This document shows positions 7,453 through 15,767 of a DNA stretch of 49,525 nt, piece by piece; position 1 is the stretch's first letter; every line of letters starts with the position of its first letter. Under the pieces are notes generated by a model that saw only the letters and a program-made list of their open reading frames with translations, was not told where the DNA came from and did not search any database. The DNA comes from an uncultured Alphaproteobacteria bacterium (GTDB lineage: Bacteria > Pseudomonadota > Alphaproteobacteria > RF32 > CAG-239), in contig CANPYS010000011.1 of the NCBI GenBank assembly GCA_947588655.1, forward strand, positions 1 to 49,525, written 5' to 3'. Both the position numbers and the translations under genes were made by a program.

Positions 7453-8004
7453 ATGAAAAAATTCTTTTTACCTGTGACTTTGAGTGCTTTGTTTCTTTCC
7501 TTAAACGCATACGCCGCCGATACAAACGTCTATACGCCGTATATCGGGCTTGATTATACTTATGCGCATCTTCATGCCGATACCGTTAGCCCCAACAATC
7601 AGGGCGCGGCCTTTAACCTCGGCACACTCTATAATGACTATTTCGGAACAGAACTTTTTGTGGCAAAAACCGCCGATGATCATAAAAATACAGCCTTTGG
7701 CAAGCTCAAAACATCTTATTTTGCCTATGGACTTGATGCCACGGCTTATTTGCCCTTAGGTTGTTTGCATACCTTTGACTTGTTTGCTAGCCTCGGCATC
7801 GGCGAATATGTTTTTGATTATAAATTAAGTGCTCAATCTAAACATGACAACACCGGTTTTGGATATAGATTTGGCGGTGGATTGCTTTATCATTTCAGCG
7901 AGCATTTCAGCCTTCGGGCGGCGGCACGCTATGTGAATGTTGACCATGTGTCTGATGTTCGCCGCATGGTGGAATATAGCACCGGAATCCGTTACCATTT
8001 TTAA
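7453..8004 (+). CDS. Outer-membrane beta-barrel protein
   Basis: 183 residues. A signal peptide (residues 1-21, ending AYA) is followed by alternating amphipathic strands rich in Tyr, Phe and Gly, and the protein ends in GIRYHF, with a C-terminal aromatic residue as the BAM complex prefers. The length suits an eight-stranded barrel of the OmpA/OmpW-like porin class. Start ATG 7453 has GTGAGAGG upstream. It is divergent from the pilin gene and 13 bp before the gene at 8018, so it is probably co-transcribed with it. The exact family and ligand are not recognisable. Confidence 0.75.
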   Translation: MKKFFLPVTLSALFLSLNAYAADTNVYTPYIGLDYTYAHLHADTVSPNNQGAAFNLGTLYNDYFGTELFVAKTADDHKNTAFGKLKTSYFAYGLDATAYLPLGCLHTFDLFASLGIGEYVFDYKLSAQSKHDNTGFGYRFGGGLLYHFSEHFSLRAAARYVNVDHVSDVRRMVEYSTGIRYHF

Positions 8005-8017
8005 AGGAGAATAATTT

Positions 8018-8500
8018 ATGTGGAAAAAATTTGCTCTATGCAGTGTTTTTGTTATTCTGATTTTGGTTGTTTTGTATGGGCTTAAATATTACTTTACGCC
8101 CTCCGATGAACCGCTAGATCAAAACACTCCTGTTGAAAATGTTGTGTTTTCTTATGATGTTTCGTCACTTTCTAAAACCTGTCAATCGCAAAGCGCTATG
8201 ATTTGCGCCGTTGAAAAAGCTGTTAAATGCACGCTGAACCCCGATTTTGATGGTTGCCGGAAAGCAAGACTGCCTAAGTTTATCTTTATGAATGACGAAT
8301 CGCTTGGTCGGCCGACAAAAATGAGCTTTCAAGCCGTAAAAGTTAAGCCCCTCTCGTCCGATTTGGTGGAAATCCACACGCGCAGTACATGTGATGGCAA
8401 TTGGTTTGGCCTTTGCCAAGGTTATGTGATTTATGTGCTGGTACCAACGAAGAAAGAAGGGGAGTGGCGCGTGAAAGACGTATACGCCATGACCGAATAA
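8018..8500 (+). CDS. Hypothetical membrane-anchored protein
   Basis: 160 residues. A single N-terminal membrane segment (about 5-25, FALCSVFVILILVVLYGLKY) leads to a presumably periplasmic domain with five cysteines (C60, C68, C76, C84, then CDGNWFGLCQG near the end) that could form disulfides. I recognise no family. It has AAGGAGAA before its ATG and lies just downstream of the beta-barrel gene, which suggests a shared envelope role. The end of the gene abuts hairpin element B. Confidence 0.65.
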   Translation: MWKKFALCSVFVILILVVLYGLKYYFTPSDEPLDQNTPVENVVFSYDVSSLSKTCQSQSAMICAVEKAVKCTLNPDFDGCRKARLPKFIFMNDESLGRPTKMSFQAVKVKPLSSDLVEIHTRSTCDGNWFGLCQGYVIYVLVPTKKEGEWRVKDVYAMTE

Positions 8501-8502
8501 AA

Positions 8503-8629
8503 GGGAACGCGTATAACCGCTCATCTAGAGGCGTTTTTGCGGGTCTCGCAAAATTCATGTACCTCTTTTGTACACTAGAATTTTGCTCCCCCTTAAAACA
8601 CCTCTATCTAAACGGTTCTCCGCATTCCC
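8503..8629. repeat. Long GTAC-core hairpin element B
   Basis: 127-bp imperfect palindrome. The inner stem GCAAAATT/AATTTTGC surrounds CATGTACCTCTTTTGTACACT. Outer pairing is TCTAGAGGCGTTTT against AAAACACCTCTATCTA, and the ends are GGGAACGCG and CGCATTCCC. Its closest relative is the inverted copy at 10208-10335. The two flank the cysteine-rich gene at 8791-9843. It begins two bases after the upstream stop codon and could act as a transcript-end structure. Confidence 0.75.
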
Positions 8630-8638
8630 TAGAGGTAT

Positions 8639-8760
8639 GGAAAGCCATCTAATGGGCGCCTAGAGCAATTTTGAGCTCAAAAGTGTCCTCATGTACGTCT
8701 ATGTACACTGCGGTACTTTTGAGCTCAAAATCACTCTAATCACCTCATTATCTGCGTTCC
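8639..8760. repeat. Long GTAC-core hairpin element C
   Basis: 122-bp imperfect palindrome. The inner arms TTTTGAGCTCAAAAGT and ACTTTTGAGCTCAAAA surround CATGTACGTCTATGTACACT, with ends GGAAAGCC and GCGTTCC. It is tandem to element B and shares the outer CTAGAGCAATTTT and the AGTGTCCTC segment with element E at 41908. Confidence 0.75.
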
Positions 8761-8790
8761 TATGTTTGTATGCAAGAATAAGGATTTGCT

Positions 8791-9843
8791 TTAAAACGCC
8801 AAGCTCGCACGGACAAAATTAAAATCTTCTCTTTGGGCAGGATGCCTGTCACCGGTTGAAATATGGATTAACCATGAAATTTGTTCTTTTAACTCTGTCG
8901 ATGACCAGTAATAAGCTTCCGTCAACTCTTCAGCTTGCACATTTTTATCTTTCAAAGCCCTTAGCGTGTTGTTGACAAGCGTCTTCGTCTTTCCCGTTGC
9001 GCCTGATATTCCATTATTGGCGGTTATAAGGCTGTTATCATAACCATACAGATCCATCAACTCGCCAAGCGCGGGCAAATACCATTTCCCTTGACCCACA
9101 ATCGAATTTTGCTTATCAACATTTGGTGGATAAAAAGCATGTGCCGCCCGAGCGGCGTGCGGAACACAATATATATAGTAATCATCCGTATCCTTTTGCT
9201 TATCACAATCAGGTGCCTTTGCCGCCAGAATCGTGGCTGTATTTCCTTGACCATCATACAAGTCCGGATCATAGGCTTTCAATTTATCAACAAGTTCCCC
9301 ACCATAATTCGTCAAACCCGGAACATCATAGGCATAATATCCCCAATGAAAAGAGCCCAAAGCTTTAGAATACGGATTTTCAGGATCAAAATCCAAGGTT
9401 TTGCTTATTCTCCCTAAATTATGCAAATTTATTACTTTGCCACCACCAGTACAATCGGTGTAATAAACCACACCAACCGCAACTTTATCTTCGGTGTAAT
9501 CTTTGACATCGCCACACGAACCATCAGCATAAAAGACATCGCCGATGTTACAACGCGGCTTAAGACAGTTGCAAGCCGTATAAGAAGAATCTTGCGGACA
9601 AGTAATAATTTCAGAACACCAACCTGATTTTTCAGATGATGTAAAACCTAATTTTTCACAATCAGGCTGTAAACATTTTTTATAGGAAAAGTCAAACGGA
9701 CATAGGATATAGCCGTCATCGGCACATTGTGGATCATTATCTTTGGAATAATTTAACTCCTCACAGGTTGGTTGCCTTTCACAATTCAGCGCCAACGCCT
9801 GACTTGAAAACAAAATTGCTATTAAAAATAAAACGTACTTCAT
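8791..9843 (-). CDS. Secreted cysteine-rich protein with DUF1566-like C-terminal domain (paralogue 2)
   Basis: 350 residues. Signal peptide 1-18, then repeated cysteine units (CEELNYS, CADDGYILCPFD, YKKC, CEKLGFTSSEKSGWC, CPQDSSYTAC, CNIGDVFYADGSC) to about residue 110, then the VGVVYYT...GKVINL domain with GKWYLPALGELMDLYGYD, YYWSSTEL and terminal VRASLAF. The first 128 or so residues differ from paralogue 3 at only about eight positions, whereas the middle and end diverge strongly. The leader before ATG is identical to that of paralogue 1. GTAC-core hairpins lie at both ends. Export to the cell surface is inferred and function is unknown. Confidence 0.8.
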   Translation of the reverse strand: MKYVLFLIAILFSSQALALNCERQPTCEELNYSKDNDPQCADDGYILCPFDFSYKKCLQPDCEKLGFTSSEKSGWCSEIITCPQDSSYTACNCLKPRCNIGDVFYADGSCGDVKDYTEDKVAVGVVYYTDCTGGGKVINLHNLGRISKTLDFDPENPYSKALGSFHWGYYAYDVPGLTNYGGELVDKLKAYDPDLYDGQGNTATILAAKAPDCDKQKDTDDYYIYCVPHAARAAHAFYPPNVDKQNSIVGQGKWYLPALGELMDLYGYDNSLITANNGISGATGKTKTLVNNTLRALKDKNVQAEELTEAYYWSSTELKEQISWLIHISTGDRHPAQREDFNFVRASLAF

Positions 9844-9880
9844 TCTTTGCTCCTTAATTACAAACTCCTCCGAATCGTCA
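9844..9880 (-). promoter_or_regulatory. Conserved 5' leader of paralogue 2
   Basis: Read on the minus strand it is identical to 3071-3107, including GATTCGGAGGAG and the ribosome site AAGGAG. It joins a TCATCCTGAA palindromic repeat start directly. Confidence 0.6.
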
Positions 9881-9900
9881 TCCTGAAACGACCCCTAATG

Positions 9901-9960
9901 TCATGCTGAACTTGTTTCAGCATCTCTTTTTATGAGATCCCAAAACAAGTTTGGGATGAC
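9901..9960. repeat. Dispersed palindromic repeat (TCATGCTGAACTTG type)
   Basis: TCATGCTGAACTTGTTTCAG and ATCCCAAAACAAGTTTGGGA, ending in TGAC, form a compound palindrome: GAACTTGTTTCAGCATCTC pairs in part with the AACAAGTTTGGGATGAC side. Relatives lie at 10127-10187 and 41541-41601. Confidence 0.65.
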
Positions 9961-9977
9961 CTTTGAGAATCTTTCTC

Positions 9978-10080
9978 AAAAAAACGTACGTTTAAATGTT
10001 CATTTCATCAAGAAAATAACCTTTTGAAAAATCTCAAAAAAATCCCTTGACAAAATGCACATTTAAAGGTACGTTTTTTT
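9978..10080 (-). repeat. 103-bp inverted-repeat element, copy 2
   Basis: The reverse complement of copy 1 (2560-2663) with only a few changes. The arm facing the cysteine-rich gene reads TTGATG-17 bases-TACGTT on the minus strand. The other arm reads TTGACA-17 bases-TACGTT on the plus strand (10047-10075). It lies 135 bp upstream of paralogue 2 in the same relative orientation as copy 1 to paralogue 1. Confidence 0.8.
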
Positions 10081-10126
10081 GCACACATTTTATGGATAAG
10101 TTGTTGATTTCCCTATTTCTTTTTTT

Positions 10127-10187
10127 GTCATGCTGAACTTGTTTCGGAATCTCATCAAAGAGATGCTGAAATAAATTCAGCATGACA
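10127..10187. repeat. Dispersed palindromic repeat (TCATGCTGAACTTG type)
   Basis: TGTCATGCTGAACTTG is matched by AATTCAGCATGACA at the other end, making an imperfect hairpin around CATCAAAGAGATG. Confidence 0.65.
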
Positions 10188-10207
10188 AAGAGAAAATATA
10201 GCTATCT

Positions 10208-10335
10208 GGGAATGCGGAGAACCGTTTAGATAGAGTGAAAAACAAAGCGGTCAAAATTCTAGTGTACATAAATAGTACATGAATTTTGACCGTTCTGCAG
10301 TTTTTCGCTCTAGATGAGCGGTTATACGCACTCCC
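10208..10335. repeat. Long GTAC-core hairpin element D
   Basis: 128-bp imperfect palindrome, inverted relative to element B. Inner stem CAAAATT/AATTTTG, core (minus strand) CATGTACTATTTATGTACACT, outer GGGAATGCGGAGAACCG against CGGTTATACGCACTCCC. Base changes relative to B occur on both sides of the stem (GTCAAAATT/AATTTTGAC here, CGCAAAATT/AATTTTGC in B). Confidence 0.75.
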
Positions 10336-10362
10336 CCTGCCAGCTAGACGTCTTTCCCTTAT

Positions 10363-12555
10363 TTAAGCGGCTTTAACTGATACTTCAGATGAGCCAAGTT
10401 CTTCTAGTACCATCTTCTTTAAGGCCACATTATCCGTTTTTCCCGTTGCCAAAACAGGAATAGATTCTTTGTGCAGAATAACACGCGGTAAAAACAGCTC
10501 CGACATGCCGTTGTTTTTAATATAATCGTGCAAAACGTCCGATTCTACTTTCGGGTTATTGGTCACAAGAACAATCTGCTCCCCTTTGCTTTCATGCGGC
10601 ACGGCCACAACGCCGTAATTAAACTCGGCGCCCATCCATTCATAGGCTTTCATCACCATTTCCTGCACGGCATTTAAGGAAACCATTTCCCCGCCTATTT
10701 TCGCAAAACGCTTAATGCGGTCTTTAATGTAAACAAAGCCGATTTCATCAATTTCCACCACATCACCGGTATGATACCAACCACCTTCCAAAGGCACAAC
10801 CACCCCGGGGTTGTCAGGCATAATGTAGCCGGTCATAATGTTCGGACCTTTCACCACAAGCTCGCCGCCTTTTTCAATGCCGGGGACGGGCTCAAGGCGA
10901 TATTCAATCGCGGGCAAAAGCTTGCCGATAGAACCAAAACGGTTGAAAATGCGGTTATTGGCGGTCACAACAGGCGAGCATTCCGTAGCACCATATGCTT
11001 CCATCATACGCACGCCCATGCGCTCCATCCAAATATTGCGCGTATCGCGTTTCACAGCTTCCGCCCCACCGTACATAAAGCGGACATTATGGAAGTCGTA
11101 CGGGTGAGCAATCTTACCATAGCCCCTGAAGAACGTGTCTGTGCCGAGCATAACGGTTGCCGAAAGCTCATAAACAAGCTCGGCAACAATGCGGTAATGC
11201 AAAGGCGAGGGATATAAAAACACGCGCGAGCCCTCAAAAAGCGGGAAAAGCGTGCCGACCGTGAGCCCGAAACTATGGAACATCGGCATCGCGTTAAACA
11301 TTAAATCTGTTTGATTAAGCGTTTCCAACGATGCCATTTGCTTAATGTTTGCCATAATGTTGGCATGACTTAAAACCACGGCTTTCGGTGCGCCCTCGGA
11401 ACCCGATGTAAACAAAATCACAGCCTCTTTGTTCCCGCCGATTTTATGCGGCACGCGCTTGATTTTATAACGCAAAAACGCATTAATCTTATCCCAAAGG
11501 CAGATTTTTTTAGCCAAAGACTCCAAGTAAAACACTTCCACATTATTGGCTTTTAATACATCAATAACTGATTCAAGCTTGGCGGTTTTGATAAAGGAAA
11601 GCGAAGTAATCACAAGCTTAACCTGCGCCGTTTTGCACATGGAGACAATGTTTTTAGCCCCGACCGAAAAGTTAAGCATAACGGGCACGCGCTCATAAGC
11701 CGAAAGCCCAAAAAATGTGCAGACATTGGCAATGACATTCGGCAACAAAATGCCCACGCGTTCAAAATGAGAGGTTTTTCTTTTAAAAAACTTGCCCAAA
11801 ACAAAAGACTTCACAATCACGTCTTTAAACGAGTTCGGTTTGCGGTTAATATCTTCAATCACGCGCGGACGCTTAAAGAAAAAGCCCTTTTTGGAATAGA
11901 CTTTGGAAGTTTTCATCAACTGCGCAAAAAGCGAGATTTTCGGGTTATAATTAATTTTAAAGTGCATATCGCGCAAAATCTGATAAACTTCATTGCTGAT
12001 GTGGTCGCGTTGGCGGCGGAGTTCGTCTTTAAGCTTAAAGGGACGCGGCGCCCCGACTGTAATTTTAATTTTGGGCAAAGGTCTGTGTGGCAGTTTGCCT
12101 GTTGTGCGCGAAAAATAACCATATTGCGGACCGTCAATCCACACTGGAATAATTGGCGCTTTAGATTTATCAGCCAACAACCCCGGGGCTTCATAAATCT
12201 TCATCAGACCGCCGTTTTCAGTCATACGGCCTTCCGCAAATATCACAACCAAACGGCCGCTATCAACCTTGGCAATCATATTTTTCAAGTCGCTTGGTTC
12301 AATCGGGTTAAATAAAACAACATCTGCATAACGCATCAATGAACGTATCCAATGCCGACGATATAAATGCCCGTTTAAAGCAAAAACAGGATTTCCAGGC
12401 AAAAAGGCATAAAGCATCACAGGATCTAAATAAGATACATGATTGCACACATAAACGCCTTTGTAAGGCAGTTTTTTCAAATCAAAGTCAATTTGACAGC
12501 GAACTTTAAAAATATAGAAAAACGTACGTAGAAAAAGCTTAAATAGATTATTCAA
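10363..12555 (-). CDS. aas: Bifunctional lysophospholipid acyltransferase / acyl-ACP synthetase (Aas-like)
   Basis: 730 residues in two domains. Residues 1-220 are a PlsC-type acyltransferase with NHVSYLD (HX4D) and FAEGRMT motifs. Residues 270-720 are an AMP-forming adenylate ligase with LFTSGSEGAPKAVVLSH, AYGATECSPV and the YHTGDVVEIDE motif. This matches Aas, which activates fatty acids and re-acylates 2-acyl-lysophospholipid at the inner membrane. The MFS transporter domain of some LplT-Aas fusions is absent. It is divergent from a fadL-like gene, which suggests that imported fatty acids are built into phospholipid. A pure acyl-ACP synthetase role is possible. Confidence 0.85.
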   Translation of the reverse strand: MNNLFKLFLRTFFYIFKVRCQIDFDLKKLPYKGVYVCNHVSYLDPVMLYAFLPGNPVFALNGHLYRRHWIRSLMRYADVVLFNPIEPSDLKNMIAKVDSGRLVVIFAEGRMTENGGLMKIYEAPGLLADKSKAPIIPVWIDGPQYGYFSRTTGKLPHRPLPKIKITVGAPRPFKLKDELRRQRDHISNEVYQILRDMHFKINYNPKISLFAQLMKTSKVYSKKGFFFKRPRVIEDINRKPNSFKDVIVKSFVLGKFFKRKTSHFERVGILLPNVIANVCTFFGLSAYERVPVMLNFSVGAKNIVSMCKTAQVKLVITSLSFIKTAKLESVIDVLKANNVEVFYLESLAKKICLWDKINAFLRYKIKRVPHKIGGNKEAVILFTSGSEGAPKAVVLSHANIMANIKQMASLETLNQTDLMFNAMPMFHSFGLTVGTLFPLFEGSRVFLYPSPLHYRIVAELVYELSATVMLGTDTFFRGYGKIAHPYDFHNVRFMYGGAEAVKRDTRNIWMERMGVRMMEAYGATECSPVVTANNRIFNRFGSIGKLLPAIEYRLEPVPGIEKGGELVVKGPNIMTGYIMPDNPGVVVPLEGGWYHTGDVVEIDEIGFVYIKDRIKRFAKIGGEMVSLNAVQEMVMKAYEWMGAEFNYGVVAVPHESKGEQIVLVTNNPKVESDVLHDYIKNNGMSELFLPRVILHKESIPVLATGKTDNVALKKMVLEELGSSEVSVKAA

Positions 12556-12872
12556 AATCGTTCTCCGTTGTTACAGATATAACAATTTGTATCTTAAGGG
12601 TGTATTTTTGTAAAGCTAAAAAATGGTTTAATACAACGTTTGCAACAAATTTAGATATAACATATTGTTTTTGCATAATTTTTTAAATTTTATGGACAAG
12701 AAACCGCTTAAAGTGTTGCATTCTGATAAAATATTATGTATACAAGTCCGGTAACATATTATGTACATTTATGACAATTATGCCGAAAATGTTACAAAAT
12801 ATAATAATAAAAAAATACAAAGGCATTTCGCATATTATGTTGCTTTGGATTAACAACAGAAGTGAAAAATTT
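12556..12872. promoter_or_regulatory. Divergent control region between aas-like and fadL-like genes
   Basis: 317 AT-rich bases without a gene. ATATTATGTA occurs exactly at 12731-12740 and 12756-12765, 25 bases apart, and as ATATTATGT at 12832-12840. A possible promoter toward fadL is TTGCAT (12716-12721), 17 bases, TATACA (12739-12744), so the first repeat overlaps the -10 and the second would sit near the transcription start. This placement suits a repressor site, but no regulator is assigned. Confidence 0.45.
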
Positions 12873-14126
12873 ATGAAAAAACTTTTGACATTAACAGCGT
12901 TGGGAACAGTAATGATTGCTTCCAACGTTTACGCCGCAGGTTTTCATTTGCGTGAGCAATCAGCCGCGGCACAAGGCAACGCTTTTGCCGGCGCAACAGC
13001 CGGTGCTGAAAATGCGTCTTATTCTTATTTCAACGTGGCCGGCTTAACACGCCAAAAAGGCACGCAGTTAAACTTGGGCGCCACCTACATTGCCCCGAAA
13101 GCGCAAGCTTCCGAAGTATACGGGAGTAATAAGGATGGCAAGACGGAACGCGGCTCGGACATCAACAACATTGTGCATGCCTCTTGGGCGCCAAATATGA
13201 ACATTTCGCACCAAATTAATGAAAAAGCTTTTATCGGCTTGGGCTTAAACGTGCCTTTTGGGATGATTACAAAATATGACCGCGATTGGGCGGGTTCGGA
13301 TCATGGTATTACCTCTAAGGTGAAGGCTATTTCCGCAACGCCAATGTTTGCTTATAAGGCAACCGACAAACTTTCGTTGGGTGCAGGCTTACAAATGCAA
13401 TATGTCAAAGCCAGATTAACTAATACAGCTCAGAATAGGATGATTGGAACAGCAATGGAAGGAGATGCCTATGATTTAGGTTATGCCTTGGGCGCTTTGT
13501 ATGAGTTCACACCTCAAACCCGCGTGGGCTTGGCTTATAGAAGTGAAGTCAAACACAAATTAAGTGGCGATATTTCAGGTCCGACAACCATGACGTTCCT
13601 TAACCAAGATATCAATGCACGTTTAACAACGCCGGCCATGCTTTCCTTGGGCGTGTATCATGAAGTGAACGACAAGTTGGCTTTGATGGCGGAATATCAA
13701 CGCGTGTTCTGGAGCTCATTTGCCAAGTTGACGATTGTTGGTGAAGAAACACAGAATCCTCAAACGAAAAACAATGTTTTATCAAGCGTGAATGAAAGTT
13801 GGCGCGATACAAACTTTTATGCCATCGGTGCCAGTTATCAGCTTGATAACCAATGGAAGTGGCGTTTGGGCTTGGCCTACGACCAAAGCGCTGTTCGTTT
13901 GCAACACCGCACGCCGCGTATTCCGGATTCGGATCGCGTGTGGTACTCCACAGGTCTGAATTATCAATATTCTGACCGCTTGAGCTTTGATGTGGCATAT
14001 ACCTACATTTATGCGCATGATGCTCATCTTGATACAAACTTAACAGGTAATACTGGTAGCCATGCAACGGCAACGTATTCTAACTCGGTGCAGTTGTTCG
14101 GGTTGTCGCTGAACTACAAGTTCTAG
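12873..14126 (+). CDS. fadL: FadL-family outer-membrane long-chain fatty acid transporter
   Basis: 417 residues. After a signal peptide (1-20, ending VYA) comes AGFHLREQSAAAQGNAFAGA, the FadL N-terminal plug signature, then GLTRQKGTQLNLGATYIAP and the long barrel domain ending in SLNYKF. FadL moves long-chain fatty acids across the outer membrane by lateral diffusion. I start at ATG 12873 because the in-frame extension before it lacks signal-peptide character. The ribosome site is weak. A rho-independent terminator follows, so it is probably a single-gene transcript. Hydrophobic aromatic transport (TodX/PorA type) is an alternative. Confidence 0.88.
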   Translation: MKKLLTLTALGTVMIASNVYAAGFHLREQSAAAQGNAFAGATAGAENASYSYFNVAGLTRQKGTQLNLGATYIAPKAQASEVYGSNKDGKTERGSDINNIVHASWAPNMNISHQINEKAFIGLGLNVPFGMITKYDRDWAGSDHGITSKVKAISATPMFAYKATDKLSLGAGLQMQYVKARLTNTAQNRMIGTAMEGDAYDLGYALGALYEFTPQTRVGLAYRSEVKHKLSGDISGPTTMTFLNQDINARLTTPAMLSLGVYHEVNDKLALMAEYQRVFWSSFAKLTIVGEETQNPQTKNNVLSSVNESWRDTNFYAIGASYQLDNQWKWRLGLAYDQSAVRLQHRTPRIPDSDRVWYSTGLNYQYSDRLSFDVAYTYIYAHDAHLDTNLTGNTGSHATATYSNSVQLFGLSLNYKF

Positions 14127-14140
14127 GAAAACCTCAAGCC

Positions 14141-14174
14141 AAACCCCGTGCCGTAAAAAAGCGCGGGGTTTTTT
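14141..14174 (+). terminator. Terminator after fadL
   Basis: AAACCCCG (14141-14148) pairs with CGGGGTTT (14163-14170), followed by a T-run to 14174. The loop is CCGTAAAAAAGC with partial further pairing. Confidence 0.85.
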
Positions 14175-14242
14175 GTGTGTCAGCAAAAAAATGCCTTGCG
14201 AAGCTTAAAACAACGCTTATATTAAAATAAAGGAGATTTTTA

Positions 14243-15370
14243 ATGAATGTTTTTCAAAAACTGAAGCGTTGGCAAGAAGCCGGCCTTTTGACAACGGTTG
14301 AAGCTGAAAATATTATAAGGTTTGAAAACAAAAACGCCAAGCCTTATTTGATTTACGGCTTGTTTGCTTTGGCTTTGTTCTGCATTGGCTTAGGAATTGT
14401 TTCGTTAGTGGCGGCAAATTGGGCGCTTATTCCCAAAAACTTAAAACTAGGCGCTGATTTTACATTGCTCATCGGTTGCGGCGCATTGCTATGGAATGCT
14501 TATCGGCAAGGAATAAGAAGTCTGTTTGAACCGCTTTTGATTTTGTTTGAACTTTTGCTTTTGGCTTCAATCGGTTTAATCGGGCAAATTTATCATTTAA
14601 CGCCCGATTCTTTAACGGCATTTTTCTTTTGGTCGCTTTTAAGCTTTCCATTATGGTTTTTTGCTCAATGGAAAATTGTCCCTTTTATGGGTTTGCCAAT
14701 ATTGTCTTTTTCTTTTTTAGATTTTGTGTATGCGCACGAACATTGGCTCGCGCTATGGAACTTGGCTGAAAAGGCTTGGCCGGCATCAGTCCCGCTGATA
14801 AGTTTGCAACTAACTTGTCTTTTAAGCATTGTTATTCAAGAAATAGCACCTGAAGGCGGATTGAAAAAAGCTCTTGATTTTTGGTTGGCTGTGGCGTTTG
14901 GCGTTTTTATCTATGCTTTAGACAGAGGTTATGCCTTTAATCCGTCCTTTGGCGTACTACCGATTGTCCCAATTTCTTACACTTCTGTTTTTGCTTGGTT
15001 ATTTAGTTTTGTTCTTGTTCTAACAGCTTTAGAAACTTATTTGATAAAACGTTGGAATCAAGGTTGGTTGTTAGGGGCGCTAATTGTTTTAATTATTATC
15101 GGCGCTTTAATTCATCTGCCTTTGGTTTTATCCTTGGCGGCGTTATTGATGGTTGGCTTAAGAGGTTATCAAAAAGGGTGTTTATCGTGGATAAAAGGCG
15201 TCCTCTTTTTGGCAGGCTTGCGCCTGTTGGCGCTTTATTGCCATATTTTTGAGGGCTTGCTTCAAACAGGTTTGAGCCTAATTGCGGGCGGCTTGCTGTT
15301 GTTGCTGTTGGTTATCTTTTCAATAAAGATAAATGCTTGGTTAAAAAGGAGAATACCGCATGAAAAATAA
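14243..15370 (+). CDS. DUF2157 multi-pass membrane protein
   Basis: 375 residues. The N-terminal 45 residues are soluble (LKRWQEAGLLTTVEAENI, the DUF2157 start), and roughly ten membrane helices follow, beginning with LIYGLFALALFCIGLGIVSL. Function of the family is unknown. AGGAG precedes the ATG. The 3' end overlaps the GDYXXLXY gene by 11 bases. The two families are very often paired, and their products probably act together in the inner membrane. Confidence 0.8.
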   Translation: MNVFQKLKRWQEAGLLTTVEAENIIRFENKNAKPYLIYGLFALALFCIGLGIVSLVAANWALIPKNLKLGADFTLLIGCGALLWNAYRQGIRSLFEPLLILFELLLLASIGLIGQIYHLTPDSLTAFFFWSLLSFPLWFFAQWKIVPFMGLPILSFSFLDFVYAHEHWLALWNLAEKAWPASVPLISLQLTCLLSIVIQEIAPEGGLKKALDFWLAVAFGVFIYALDRGYAFNPSFGVLPIVPISYTSVFAWLFSFVLVLTALETYLIKRWNQGWLLGALIVLIIIGALIHLPLVLSLAALLMVGLRGYQKGCLSWIKGVLFLAGLRLLALYCHIFEGLLQTGLSLIAGGLLLLLLVIFSIKINAWLKRRIPHEK

Positions 15371-15767
15371 GCTTTATATTCTTGCTTTTTTCATTCTTTT
15401 GCCGATTGTGATTTTAGCATCTTGGAGTATTGTATTGCAAAATGCGCAAATGACACCATTTGTAACAATTGCCGTGGAAGGTTTTGATCCACGCGATTTG
15501 TTGTCAGGACGCTATATTTATCTGCATTTGAATTGGGAGAAGACCGATTGCAAGCAGTTTTTAAACAAAATTTGCCCGAGGGAAAAATTTGAAACGGCTT
15601 ATCGCTATTATTTACCTGAAACAGACGCGGATAAGCTTGAAAAACTTATGCTTGAGAAAAATCCCGCGCTAGATTTGACCTTTTCATATTCAAAAGGTGA
15701 AACGCCGCGTATTCAAAACCTTTTAATTAATGGAATTGAATGGGAAAATTGGCTCAGCCGATTTTAA
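15360..15767 (+). CDS. GDYXXLXY-domain protein
   Basis: 135 residues. One N-terminal membrane segment (residues 5-25) and a domain with the family hallmark region VEGFDPRDLLSGRYIYLHLN, where GRYIYL stands for the GDYxxL motif. It partners the DUF2157 gene just upstream (overlap 11 bases). The role is unknown. The last 14 bases overlap the convergent chpT gene. Confidence 0.78.
   Translation: MKNKLYILAFFILLPIVILASWSIVLQNAQMTPFVTIAVEGFDPRDLLSGRYIYLHLNWEKTDCKQFLNKICPREKFETAYRYYLPETDADKLEKLMLEKNPALDLTFSYSKGETPRIQNLLINGIEWENWLSRF

Larger units (their letters stand above)
9844..10362. other. 519-bp repeat nest between paralogue 2 and the aas-like gene
   Basis: No gene is visible. From left: the conserved leader of paralogue 2 (9844-9880), palindromic repeats (9901-9960 and 10127-10187), the 103-bp inverted-repeat element (9978-10080) and GTAC-core hairpin D (10208-10335). 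A fragment GCCAGCTAGACGTCTTTCCC at 10339-10358 resembles the end of hairpin E at 42014-42032. Confidence 0.75.

Noticed and set aside
9091-9417. Plus-strand frames of 81-108 codons inside paralogue 2
   Set aside because: They are antisense shadows of the minus-strand gene, without ribosome sites.
2237-10362. Insertion sequences as the source of the repeats
   Set aside because: No transposase reading frame is present near any copy. If the elements are mobile they would depend on an enzyme coded elsewhere.
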